From Scilla litardierei (Eukaryota; Streptophyta; Magnoliopsida; Asparagales; Asparagaceae), in the NCBI GenBank assembly GCA_030789695.1, contig CM061141.1, positions 276,775,871 to 276,839,870 of the forward strand: a stretch of 64,000 nucleotides of DNA, in the 5' to 3' direction. Under the pieces are notes generated by a model. That model worked only from the letters and a program-made list of their open reading frames with translations. It was not told the origin of the DNA and did not search any database. Made by a program: the position numbers and the translations under genes. Shown here in pieces: positions 20,534 to 31,470 of this stretch (its first letter is position 1; each line of letters opens with the position of its first letter).

Positions 20534-23500
20534 GTACTCAAGGAAAAGAAAAAGAAAAGGAGCAACAAATTTAAATTTAGCTCCAAGGGGAATTGGATAC
20601 TCGATAGCGGGTGTTCAAAACACATGACGAGTGACGCTAGTTTGCTCTCCGGAGTGGTTCCCATCGCAAATGGAAACCGCGTCGGATTTGGAGGCAACGA
20701 GAGCGGAACCATCATAGGTGTTGGTAAAGTGGGTAACCCATCTAAACCCTTAATTAGTGATGTTTATCTAGTTAATGATTTAAATCATAATCTTATTTCA
20801 ATAAGCCAACTTTGTGACAAAGGTTACAAAGTTAGCTTTGCGAAAGGATTGTTTCATATTTTAAGAAAAGATAATAATAAATTATTATTTTCTGGCACTC
20901 GTCATAAAGATATTTATATTTTGGATCTTCCTAAGTCTTATGAACAATGTCTCGTTGCCAACACAAGTGAACAACACTTATGGCATCGACGCTTTGGACA
21001 TGTGAACTTTGGAACACTTTATAAGCTTTCAAAATTAAATTCCATTAAAGGTTTTCCGAAGCTCGTTTTTGAAAAGAAAAGTTTTTGTGATTGTTGTCAA
21101 CGTGGCAAGCTTCCTAAATCTTCATTTAAACCTAAGAAAAGCATTTCTAGTAAACGGCCACTAGAGCTATTACATCTAGACTTGTTTGGGCCAACTAGAG
21201 TTGCTTCCTTAGGAAATGCAAGATATGGACTTGTCATCGTAGATGATTATTCGAGATTTACATGGGTATTTTCATTGTGTAATAAAAATGAAACTTTTGA
21301 AAACTTCACAATTTTTGTTAAGAAAGTACAAAATCTCTTAGGAACCACCATTGTCACTATTCGTAGTGATCATGGAGGTGAATTTGAGAATGAGTCTTTT
21401 GAGACATTTTGTGATGAAGTTGGTATTACACACACCTTCTCTTTCCCTCGTGCACCTCCTCAAAATGGTGTAGTTGAGAGAAAGAATAGGACGCTAGTGG
21501 AGTGTGCTCACACTAGCTTGATGATAGCCAACTTGGCCATCAATTTTGGGCGGAAGCGGTACACACCGCTTGCTATGTGTTTAATAGAATACTTTTGAGG
21601 CCCGGCACTAAACAAACTTGTTATGAATTGTTGTTTGGTAGGTTGCCTCAAGTTAAACATTTTTTGTGTTTTTGGTTCAAAATGTTTTATTAAGAACACG
21701 TATGGTAGTTTGGACAAATTCGATCCAAGATCCGATGAGGGGATTTTTGTTGGATATTCTTCGCGTAGCAAAGCCTACCGGATATTCAACATACGAACCT
21801 CAACAATCGAGGAGTCGCTTCATGTCTCATTTAATGAAGGATTTGTTCCAACTAGAATTTCAAATGATAATGATTCTATGGATGTATTATGTGATTCGTT
21901 TGATAATTCTAAGTCTAATGATTCTATTGATTCTATTGAGACTAACCCATCTAATGAAGTTGTTGAGAATGTTCCTAGTGATCAAGATATTCCCAAGCGG
22001 CTTCATACCGTTCGTGATCATCCTCAAGAGCAAGTCATTGGCAATATCTAAGATAGTGTCAGGACGAGATCACAAGTAAACTACTTCGCTCACTGTGCCT
22101 TTGCCTCCTCGATAGAGCCAAAGAATGTTAATGAAGCATGCGAAGATAGCGCTTGGATCTTAGCCATGGAGGAGGAGCTCATTCAATTTGAGAGGAATGA
22201 AGTTTGGGAGCTTGTTCCATTGCCATCGAAGAACCACACCGTCATAGGGACAAAGTGGATCTTCAAGAACAAAACCGACGAAAACCAAGTCGTCATCCGG
22301 AACAAAGCTCGGTTGGTTGCTCAAGGCTACCGTCAAGAGGAAGGTATTGATTTCGAAGAATCCTTCGCTCCGGTAGCTAGATTAGAATCAATTAGATTAT
22401 TATTGTCTTTTGCATGCCATAAGGATTTTAAATTATTTCAAATGGATGTTAAAAGTGCATTTTTAAACGGAGATGTCGTTGAGGAAGTTTACGTTTCTCA
22501 ACCTCCGGGCTTCATAAATGAAAAATTTCCAAATCATGTTTTTAAACTAAAGAAAGCGCTTTACGGCTTAAGACAAGCTCCTCGAGCTTGGTATGATCGC
22601 TTTAAGAATTTTCTTTTGGATTTGAATTTTAAAATGGGAGAAGCCGATTCTACACTTTTTGTTAAGCATTCGAATAATGATATAATTTTAGTTCAAATAT
22701 ATGTTGATGATATCATTTTCGGTGCTACTAACTTTGCTCTTTGCGAAGAGTTTTCTAATGTTATGAAGGAACAATTTGAGATGAGCCACATGGGTGAGCT
22801 CAAATATTTCTTAGGTCTCCAAATTCACCAAATGGACGATGCAATCTTCATCCACCAAACGAAGTATACGGTGGAGTTGCTTAAGCGATTTGGAATGGAG
22901 AGTGCCTCCGGGAAAAAGACTCCAATGAGCACGACTACGCATCTTGATAAGGATACGAGCGGTAAGGATGTAGACATTCGTCTATATCGAGGTATGATAT
23001 GTAGTTTACTTTATCTTACCGCAAGTAAGCCCGATATTATGTTTGCCGTATGCGTAAGTGCTCGTTATCAGTCTCAACCTAAGGAGTCTCACTTAGTAGC
23101 GGTAAAACGTATTTTTCGCTATCTAAGTTACACTTTAGACTTTGGATTACTATATCCAAAATCTAGCATGTATGAGTTAATCTCATATAGTGATGCCGAT
23201 TATGCGGGATGCAAATCCGACAGGAAAAGTACTAGTGGCACTTGCCATTTTATAGGAAATTCCCTTGTCTCTTGGTTTTCTAAGAAGCAACATTCCGTAT
23301 CACTTTCAACCACCGAGGCGGAATACATTGCCGCCGGTGCCGCGTGTGCTCAAGTTCTTTGGATGAGACACACACTTAAAGACTTTGGTATAAATTGTGA
23401 TACTTGCCCTATCATGGTTGACAACCAAAGTGCAATATGTCTTTCCAAGAACCCGGTACACCATTCCCGTTCGAAACACATAGATGTCCGACACCACTTT

Positions 23501-23650
23501 TTAGATGATCATGTTGCTAAAAAGGACATCATTTTAGTGTGCGTTGAAACCCAAAAGCAAATCGCCGATATTTTCACGAAACCCCTAAAGGAGGACTCCT
23601 TTGTGCGGTTGCGTCGAGAATTGGGGATTATGGGTGAATCCGAGATATAG
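20534..23650 (+). pseudogene. pol: S1 Pol: protease, integrase, reverse transcriptase, RNase H
   Basis: Copia order. The protease active site is WILDSGCSKH (about 20594-20620). Next comes the GAG-pre-integrase zinc region (LWHRRFGH at about 20978, then CDCCQRGK). The integrase catalytic Asp are in LLHLDLFGP and IRSDHGGEF (about 21367), and the Glu in NGVVERKNRT. The RT has [10 protein letters not shown] and the catalytic YVDDI (about 22699-22713). RNase H has SYSDADYAG and STTEAEYIA, ending in [17 protein letters not shown]. Lesions: a frame change at about 21548, a compensating change at about 21655, and TAA at 22049-22051. The RT-RNase H part (22166-23650) is open throughout. Pol would be cut from a polyprotein and acts inside the particle. 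Confidence 0.9.
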
Positions 23651-23955
23651 GATTCATGTTTCATTCAATAATCTTGCATGCTATTATATTTCGAAATATT
23701 TCGTTCATGCTAGACTTATTGGATTTTTCGGGAATTTATGTGATATTTTGAATTTTTCCTCGAATTCATGTTTTGAATGTCGTATTTGAGATTTCGATGT
23801 TTAATGGGGTAGTTTAGATGATTATTGAGAGTATTGCGATATTTTGTCCAAGTGTATTGAGGAGAGAACTTGATTATCAACTTTTGGACTCATTTAGTCG
23901 GTTTCAGTTCAACCACCAACCGACTAGATTGTCATCTAGTCGGTTAGTAGAAGAA
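23651..23955. other. S1 spacer after pol with palindromes
   Basis: AT-rich. It carries TTAGTCGGTT (about 23893) and a hairpin ACCGACTAG-(8 nt)-CTAGTCGGT (about 23919-23944), the same motif as the LTR array. It continues after element L at 41680-41960. Confidence 0.7.
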
Positions 23956-23960
23956 CTTAG
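23956..23960. repeat. Target-site duplication of L (left copy)
   Basis: CTTAG, repeated at 41677-41681 directly after the L 3' LTR. Confidence 0.9.
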
Positions 23961-24122
23961 TGTAGGGATATATGCCCTCAGATCATTTGTATTTGATGCA
24001 AATGATAATTTAAGCTTAGATAGGGACTATTTTGCATTTGATGCAAAAGCGATTAAATGTGTATTAAATTGTTTAATACAATATTTAATAAAATAAACGC
24101 AAGGAAAAGTTCACGGGTAAGA
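23961..24122 (+). repeat. L 5' LTR, first part
   Basis: Matches 40277-40438 nearly exactly. It is cut by element D; the last five bases, TAAGA, are the left copy of D's target duplication. Confidence 0.92.
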
Positions 24123-26663
24123 TGTAACAACCCTAGTGTGCAAATACTAAGTAATCGTTATATTGACCCAAGTTTCTCGTACATGTGCACACCAATCCCG
24201 GAGAGTGGAGAGATTTGCAAATTGCCCCTCGATTTTTCATTTATACCCAAATGAGGGTATCATTGTAAGATTGGGCTTAAGGCAAATTTCTTTAAGTGAA
24301 GGGTTATTGTGAAAAAGGAAAATGAGATATTTGCAATGGCAAACTTGTAATAAAATCAAGCTTTTGGATGGCTAATTTTGAAAAAAAAAGCAAAAAAAAG
24401 AAATGAAAAGAAAAATAGAGTATGGCAATAAGTTTGCCATACCAAGTACACCTAACCCCCACATCTCTCCCCTCACCCTACACCATAACCCCCCACCCCA
24501 ATCCCTTCTCCTAAATCCCTTTTCTCTCCCCCTCTCTCCATTATTTTCAGCCCATGACTGAAATTAGCTAGGAAAAAAAGGAAAGAAAAAGAAGAAGAAG
24601 AAGAATAGGAAGAGGAGAAGGAGAAGGAGAAGGAGAGGGCTACTACTCAAACCATCAACCATTCTTGAAGCTCCAAAGAGGTAGAAACTCTTCACTCTCC
24701 TACTCTAATTATAGATGATGGAAAGCACCTTATATGTATGAGTTTTCTCTGAAATTTTGGGAAGAATGTTGTAGAACTAGGAATCTTGATGCATGCCTGA
24801 AATTTGCTGAAACTTTAGCTGAGTTCTGGGATTAATGGGCTATTAGAAATGCTCTGAAACTTTTATATGATATTTATCTCGTAGTTATGAGTAACTTTCA
24901 TGTTCATCACTTTTTCTAATTCGAACTGGAAGTTGGGGTAAAACTTCGAATTGTGCAACATGCCAGGAATTCTGTCAAGCTGTACACATTTCAGTAAAAC
25001 AAGCACCACTACCTGCACACATCTTGGATTTTGTTGATTTTGGTCTTGTTGGAAAGCTAACAAGTTTTTCTTAAGTCCATTATGACTTTTATGTTAAAAC
25101 TTTGGCTAGAATATGCCCAAAATTGACTTTGAACACAGACACAGAAATCTGTCTGCAGAACAGTTTTGACACCCTTTACCAAATAATTCACTATAAATCC
25201 AATACTTCATATCTTTGTCTGAAATTTTATGGGTGAACTCAGAACTATAATATCTCCAACTTTCATTCTTTGAGATTTGTCAAATTCGCAAAATAAATGG
25301 GTTAAAAATGCTGTTTTTCTATCTGTTCATGCAATTTCAGTATGTTGAAGGGTGTTGGGTGAAATTGGACTTGTGTGATATTGCTAATTTTTCACTCCAA
25401 ATGCAAGAATGATGTTGATGCATGTATGTAAGATTAGTTATGCTATTTGTTACAAAATTGGTGACATGATTCTCTTCATTTATGTGGCGCTCATTATATG
25501 TTTGTTAAAATGCCTGAATGAACTTAAGATTGAAGAAACTTGGAAAATGGCATTGTTAATTGTGTGACATGTATTACCCACGAGGAATTGTATATGATCA
25601 ATGAGGTTATGATACATGGCTTATGGAGCATGCTAGTTTGTTGTGAATATCTTGATGAAAAGAATGAATTTGGACATCATTTACATACGTCATTTTACAT
25701 GCTCAATACCCTAGGATTAATGATTAGCTAAAAGATAACCTAGGGATATCTTGTTCCACTCGAAGTGGGTGCGGACCCTAGGAGGGTTGGGGGAAACCAA
25801 GGTAACGAGTGGACATGCGGGGATGGACTGCTGGGTTGTGGACCACTCCTGACGAGCCCTCAGCGGCGGGGAGTTGGTGCGGTTGTGGTTGAGTTGGTTG
25901 TGTTGGTGAACGGCTTCTTTCGTAAGAGCTTGTCTCGGGAAGTCGTAGCATTCCATCCACCTTACCGGGTGAGGTCCAGTCCCGGATGTCTGACCCGTTA
26001 CTGAGGTTTCGAATTCATGCATGAAAACTAACCTATAAAGAAAAAATAGTAACTCTGGAATGTGATGCCTTTTCCTTTGTTGTGATTCCTTGTTGTGCAC
26101 TATGATTAGAGTAGTAGAGTTGTGGAGTTCCTACTGGGCACGCTGTGACGTGTCCTCCCCCCTACAGGTCCAGGCACTGGTTCTCTGGCGGCGGGCCCGG
26201 GAGTGGAGACCCCGGAGGGCAGCTCGTCTCAGCAGGGTCCGTAGTGTATGGTCAGTGTGGGTCGCGTGGTGTAGTCTTGGGTTGTGTGTGTGTGATGAAC
26301 GCCGTGTTGTACCCATGTTCCCTTTGTACCCGGTAGGGTTGAGTTGTACTTTTGTGGGAGCTTTTGCTGTTGGGGTTGTACAGTGGACTTGTGCGGTACT
26401 GGCCATGTAGTAGCGGTGCTCTGTGACTCTTGGATGTTCTGTTCGTCGTATTTTACCTTACTGCCTGTGTTGTAGTGTCTTGTACTATCTTTCTGTGTTG
26501 GAGCTGTACTGTTCTGTTAATCGTTCAGTCTGTACTTTACTGCCTGTGTTTCCTCAGCGTTTGCAGTGGCCTGCGTGACTTTGGTGTGTACTTTAGCGCT
26601 TTGGACTCTAATACCGCGGCTTGTCACGCCGACCCTCCCTATTTTGGGCAGCGGGGCGTGACA
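24123..26663 (+). repeat. D 5' LTR
   Basis: 2,541 bases, starting TGTAACAACC and ending GCGTGACA. Internal AT-rich part, then a GC-rich part from about 25760. Open frames within it (24863-25063, 25540-25731, 25717-26100, 26090-26410) recur at the same places in the 3' LTR and show no domain. Confidence 0.93.
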
Positions 26664-26782
26664 GGTTTTGTGGTGGCCCATGCAGGTCCGCGCCCACTGC
26701 GATACGCGTAAAGGGAACACATGTAAGGCTCCAAAATTTCAGTACACGACACTAATGCATTTGTTCTATTTCTCACCTGCAG
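26664..26782 (+). other. D leader, no standard primer site seen
   Basis: The sequence after the LTR is GGTTTTGTGGTGGCCCATGC, not the TGGTATCAGAGC expected for initiator-Met priming in most chromoviruses. The leader ends CACCTGCAG directly before the gag ATG, with a donor-like ATGTAAGG about 60 bases earlier, so a small leader intron is possible. Confidence 0.5.
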
Positions 26783-27953
26783 ATGGAAGGTGGGAACGGG
26801 AGTTCCGGCGGGACCGGAACATCTGATGGTGGGATTGGCCCAGTCGGTGATGTGCAGTCTTCGAGTGACATGACCTCAGAGTCAGCCTTGATGGCTAAGG
26901 TCCTGATGGGCATTTTAGAGCACATGGGTCAGATGGAGGAGAGGGCAGTGGCGCCGAAGCCGTCGAGCTACAAGGAGTTCAGGACACTGCGTCCGCGATA
27001 CTTCTCGGGCAGGGAGAGTAGCCTCGAGGTAGATGAGTGGCTGCGGCACACTGAGGATGATCTGACGCTGTGTCGGTATCCCCGAGACGGTTGGGTAGAG
27101 TTGGTGAGGCGCCAGTTGACCCATCAAGCTAGAGACTGGTGGGAGGATCAGGAGAGGCGACTGAAGGGGAACATTGCTTGGGAGACCTTTCGGGAGTTTT
27201 TTGAGGCCAAGTTCCTTCCAGAGGCAGCGAAGGACGAGTTGAGGCAGAGATTTGAGCATTTGACTCAGGATGGGAGGACGGTGGATGAGTATGATGCAGA
27301 GTTCTCGTTGCTGAGCAAGTACGTGCCAGAGCTTGTAGCGACAGATGCCATCAGAGCCAGGCGATTCCGCAAGGGACTAGACGTAGAGTTTCGGGCGGCC
27401 ATGTCTACTCAGGAGTTATTGACTCAGGAGGCCGTACTGCGGGCTGCCAGACAGCATGAGACCCACCTACGGAGTGTGGGGAGGCCACCAGCCAGTGGTG
27501 GGAGACCAGCTGCTCAGCAGAGGACTGCACCTGGCCCAGTTCAGCGGGTGACATTCAAGCGACCGGGGGCGCCACCTCCGGCACAGAAGGGACCTTCATG
27601 CTACAGATGCGGGAAGCCAGGGCATGTGCAGAGAGACTGCCGAGTTACGAATGCCAGGTGTTATACATGTGGAGAGCCGGGACACATCAGCAGATTTTGC
27701 CCACAGTCGGGTCATGCCCCGGTGCTACCGGCGTCAGCAGCTGTCTGGCCTACACAGCAGAGACCTCTTCCACTACCGCCACAGCGGCTTGCCCTTCCGG
27801 CACCGTCAGGATCGAGACCGTCTGCACCGAGAGGACCCCCTCTACCTCCCCAGCAGTGACGAGGGAACCAGGGGGCAGTTCCTCCACCGAGGCGGCAGCA
27901 GTACACCATGACCCCAGTAGAGACTTCGGAGGGTGCTAATCGAGTGATCACCG
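26783..27953 (+). pseudogene. gag: D Gag with two zinc knuckles, one internal TGA
   Basis: ATG 26783 follows the leader by 119 bases. The N-terminus is Gly/Ser-rich. The capsid (retrotransposon Gag) domain covers roughly residues 70-200: YFSGRESSLEVDEWLRH, ARDWWEDQERRLKG, TFREFFEAKFLPEAAKDELR, DEYDAEFSLLSKYVPELV. Two CCHC knuckles follow, CYRCGKPGHVQRDC and CYTCGEPGHISRFC (about 27598-27700), which bind the genomic RNA, then a proline/glutamine-rich tail. TGA at 27857-27859 interrupts the frame, but it stays open afterwards through MTPVETSEGANRVITG to 27953. A CGA-to-TGA change, common at methylated CpG, would explain the stop. A candidate 90-base intron follows before protease. Confidence 0.85.
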
Positions 27954-28043
27954 GTATGAATCTTGCCCCTATGCAGTCTATTAGATTGAGCCTCAGTTAT
28001 TCTATTTAGCTAGTTGGCTGAGTTTTATTGTTGTGATACTTAG
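27954..28043 (+). other. Candidate intron between D gag and protease
   Basis: These 90 bases start GTATGAATC and end GTGATACTTAG. They are T-rich near the end with a branch-point-like CTGAG, and contain several in-frame stops. The frame before and after is the same and reads into the protease ([17 protein letters not shown]). Removal would leave one gag-pol frame. Inference from sequence only. Confidence 0.45.
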
Positions 28044-31000
28044 GTATTGTTAGAGTAGCCTCCTACCCTGCTATGTCCTTATTTGACACTGGAGCGTCAC
28101 ATTGTTTTCTGTCGAAGAAGTTTGTGACGCAACACTCCATAGTAGTTGACACCTTTGCTGCTAGTTGGAATGTTCACACCGGAAATGGGGTTATTTGTAG
28201 TGTCTCTGGGATACAGAACTGTCCTGTTAAGATCGGGGGACGAGAGTTGTATGCAGACTTTTTGGTGATTGAGTTACCCGACTATGAGGCAGTGTTTGGA
28301 ATGGATTGGTTGGGGATGTTCTATGCTAACATAGACTGTAGACTAAGGAGGGTAGTTTTTCAGATCCCTGACCATCCAGAGTTTGAGTTTTGGGATGGTA
28401 GTAGCGAGCTTGAGCCCTTGAAGTTTCGAGCTACGGTCGTGGAGTATTTGGACATGGAAGCAGAGCCCGTGTTACCAAGGGTTGTTGAAGAATTTCCTGA
28501 CATCTTTCCAGATGACATCTTTGGATTACCCCCAGATAGGTCCATGGAGTTTACTATTGATCTGATTCCAGGCGCTCAACCGATAGCGAAGGCTCCATAC
28601 CGTATGGCCCCATCGGAGTTAGCTGAGCTCCGCAATCAGTTGACCGATTTATCAGATAGGGGATTGATTCGCCAAAGTGTGTCACCGTGGGGAGCGCCAG
28701 TGTTGCTGGTGAACAAGAAGGATGTATCTCAGAGGATGTGCATTGATTATCGGGAATTGAATAAGGTGACGGTGAGGGATAAGTACCCTCTTCCTCGGAT
28801 CGATGATATTTTTGATCAGCTTGGTGGATCCCGGGTGTATTCGAAGCTAGATTTGCGAAGTGGGTATCACCAAGTGAAGGTGAGAGAATCTGATGTCCCA
28901 AAGACCGCATTCCGTACTCGATACGGTCAATATGAGTTTCTGGTGATGCCTTTTGGAGTGACGAATGCCCCAGCTACTTTCATGAGGCTGATGAATCAGA
29001 TCTTCTTTGAGTATTTAGATAAGTTTGTGGTGGTATTTATCGATGACATCCTGGTTTACTCGAAGAATGAGGATGAACATGCTGAGCATCTGCGGGTAGT
29101 GCTGAATACCCTCAGGCAGCACCGATTGTATGCTAAGTTCAGCAAATGCCAATTTTGGTTGACCAAGGTTGCGTTTCTTGGACACATAGTCTCTGGAGAC
29201 GGAGTGTCTGTTGATCCTGAGAAGGTTTCCGCAGTAGAAGGTTGGCCTATACCTCGGACAGTCACAGAGATTCAAAGCTTTTTGGGGTTGGCTGGGTACT
29301 ATCGGAAGTTCATTAAGGATTTCTCGAAGATTGCCTCGCCCTTGACTCATTTGACGAAGAAGGATGTTGCGTATGTCTGGTCGAAGGAATGCCAGCGTGC
29401 GTTCGATGAGCTAAAGCATCGGTTGACCACTGCTCCTATCTTAGCTATCCCTGACCGTTCGGGTGGATTTGAAGTTTTCTGTGACGCGTCTGGCTGAGGA
29501 CTAGGCTGTGTCCTTCATCAGCACGAGCGAGTGGTGGCATATGCTTCCAGATTGTTGAAGGAGCATGAACTGAACTATCCCACTCATGACCTGGAATTGG
29601 CAGCAGTGATCCTGGCTTTGAAATTATGGAGACATTTCTTTCTAGGTGAACACGTGAAGATATACACTGACCATAAGAGTCTAAAGTATGTGTTCACTCA
29701 GAAGGAGCTTAATATGAGACAACGACGATGGTTGGAATCAATGGCTGAGTATGACGTTGATCTGCTATACCATCCTGGGAAGGTGAATGTGGTGCCAGAT
29801 GCTCTTAGTAGATTACCCGTCGTAATGATGCTAACCTCTCAACCACAACTTCGGTGGGCAATTCGACAGATGAGAATAGAAGTTGTACTCCCAGGGGAGA
29901 AAACTGTTATGATGGGGCTGCAGATCCAGTCTGATTTGGTGAACAGGATTAAGGCAGCTCAATCAGGGGATGTCAAGTTGAAGAGGATCCGAGAGCAAGT
30001 GGAAGCTGAACTTCGTACCAATTTTCGTATTCACGAAGATGGGTCGTTGAGATTTGGGAACCAGGTTTGTGTGCCAAGTGGCGAGATTCGGGAAGAACTA
30101 TTGAAGGAGGCACATAGTTCCCCATATTCTATCCATCCTGGAGGGACCAAAATGTACCGAGATTTGAAGCAGTATTATTGGTGGTCAGGAATGAAGAAGA
30201 GTGTAGCCAAGAGTGTGGCGTCCTGCTTGGTTTGCCAGCAGGTGAAGGCTGAGCACCAGAGAACTGCAGGATTGTTGCAGCCTCTCCCTATTCCAGAATG
30301 GAAGTGGGAGCATGTGACCATGGACTTTGTGACTGGTTTACCTCGGACGCCTAGGGGCAATGATGCGATTTGGGTCATCATAGATCGATTGACCAAGTCG
30401 GCACATTTTATTCCGTTCCGAGTTGGACAGTCAACAGAGAATCTGGCTAAGAGGTACATGGAAGAGATCGTGAAACTGCATGGAGTCCAAGTGAGTATAG
30501 TATCTGATAGGGATAGCAGATTCACCTCACATTTCTGGAAAAGTTTACAGGCTAGTCTGGGGACGCATTTGAATTTCAGTACTTCATATCATCCTCAGAC
30601 TGATGGACAGTCGGAAAGAACCATTCAGATTCTTGAAAATATGCTGCGAGCATGTATGCTTGATTTCAAGGGTTCGTGGGAGGACCATCTGCATCTAGTC
30701 GAGTTCGCATACAATAACAGTTATCAAGCAAGTATTGGCATGGCTCCCTTCGCAGCTTTATATGGAAGGAGTGTAGGTCTCCTTTAAGTTGGGATGACGT
30801 TGGAGACAGGGAGTTTTTAGGACCAGACTTGGTGGCGGCAACAACAGATGTGGTGCGGACAGTCAGAGAGAATCTGCGCATCGTGCAGGACCGTTATAAG
30901 CACTGGGTTGATACAAAGCGGAGACCCTTGGAATTTCAGCCAGGGGATTACGTGTTCCTAAGGATTTCACCGGTTCGTGGGACCATCCGATTTGGCAAAC

Positions 31001-31362
31001 ATGGGAAGCTGAGTCCTAGGTACATTGGTCAGTTCGAGATTTCCGCTAAGGTCGATGAAGTTGCGTATCGGCTAACATTGCCACCGGCACTCGAAGGTGT
31101 GCATAATTTCTTCCATGTGTCTCAACTCAGAAGATATGTGGGAGATCCCAAACATGTTGTAGATTTTTCAGAGATAGAAGTACGGTCGGATCTCACATAT
31201 GAGCAGCAACCAGTGGCTATCTTGGACCGGAGGCAGAAGACGTTGAAGAAGAAGACCATTGATTTGGTGCGGGTCATGTGGCAGCAAGAGTCTCCGGGAG
31301 AGTCAACTTGGGAGCGAGTAGATGCGATGCAAGAGAAATACCCGTACCTGTTTGAGCAATGA
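28044..31362 (+). pseudogene. pol: D Pol: protease, RT, RNase H, integrase, chromodomain-like tail
   Basis: Protease active site LFDTGASH (about 28079). [31 protein letters not shown], and the catalytic FIDDILVYS (about 29036). RNase H begins EVFCDASG and has [10 protein letters not shown]. Integrase: [11 protein letters not shown] with CLVCQQVK (zinc region, about 30140-30240), catalytic Asp in MDFVTGLPR and SDRDSRFTS, Glu in [10 protein letters not shown]. The tail reads GPDLVAATTDVV, then RYIGQFEISAKV, and ends VMWQQESPGESTWERVDAM, matching the GPF/Y region and the diverged chromodomain of Tekay/Del elements, thought to guide integration into marked chromatin. Lesions: TGA at 29495-29497 (where relatives have Trp) and a one-base deletion at about 30772 that shifts the last 190 codons. 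The rest is open. Confidence 0.92.
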
Positions 31363-31456
31363 CTGTTGTATCTTATATTTTTCTGCAGTTGTTGGGTATT
31401 GTATATAAATGACTGCTCTCCTGATTTTGTTAAATTTCCGAGGACGGAAATTTTTC

Positions 31457-31470
31457 TAAGGAGGGTAGGG
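31457..31470 (+). other. D polypurine tract
   Basis: CTAAGGAGGGTAGGG directly before the 3' LTR; primer for plus-strand DNA synthesis. Confidence 0.85.

Noticed and set aside
24863..25063. 66-codon minus-strand ORF, repeated at 32216-32416
   Set aside because: Same explanation: identical LTR positions, no domain.
26090..26410. Cys/Trp/Arg-rich 106-codon ORF, repeated at 33437-33757
   Set aside because: Both copies lie at the same place in the LTRs of element D; they are LTR sequence, not a duplicated gene.
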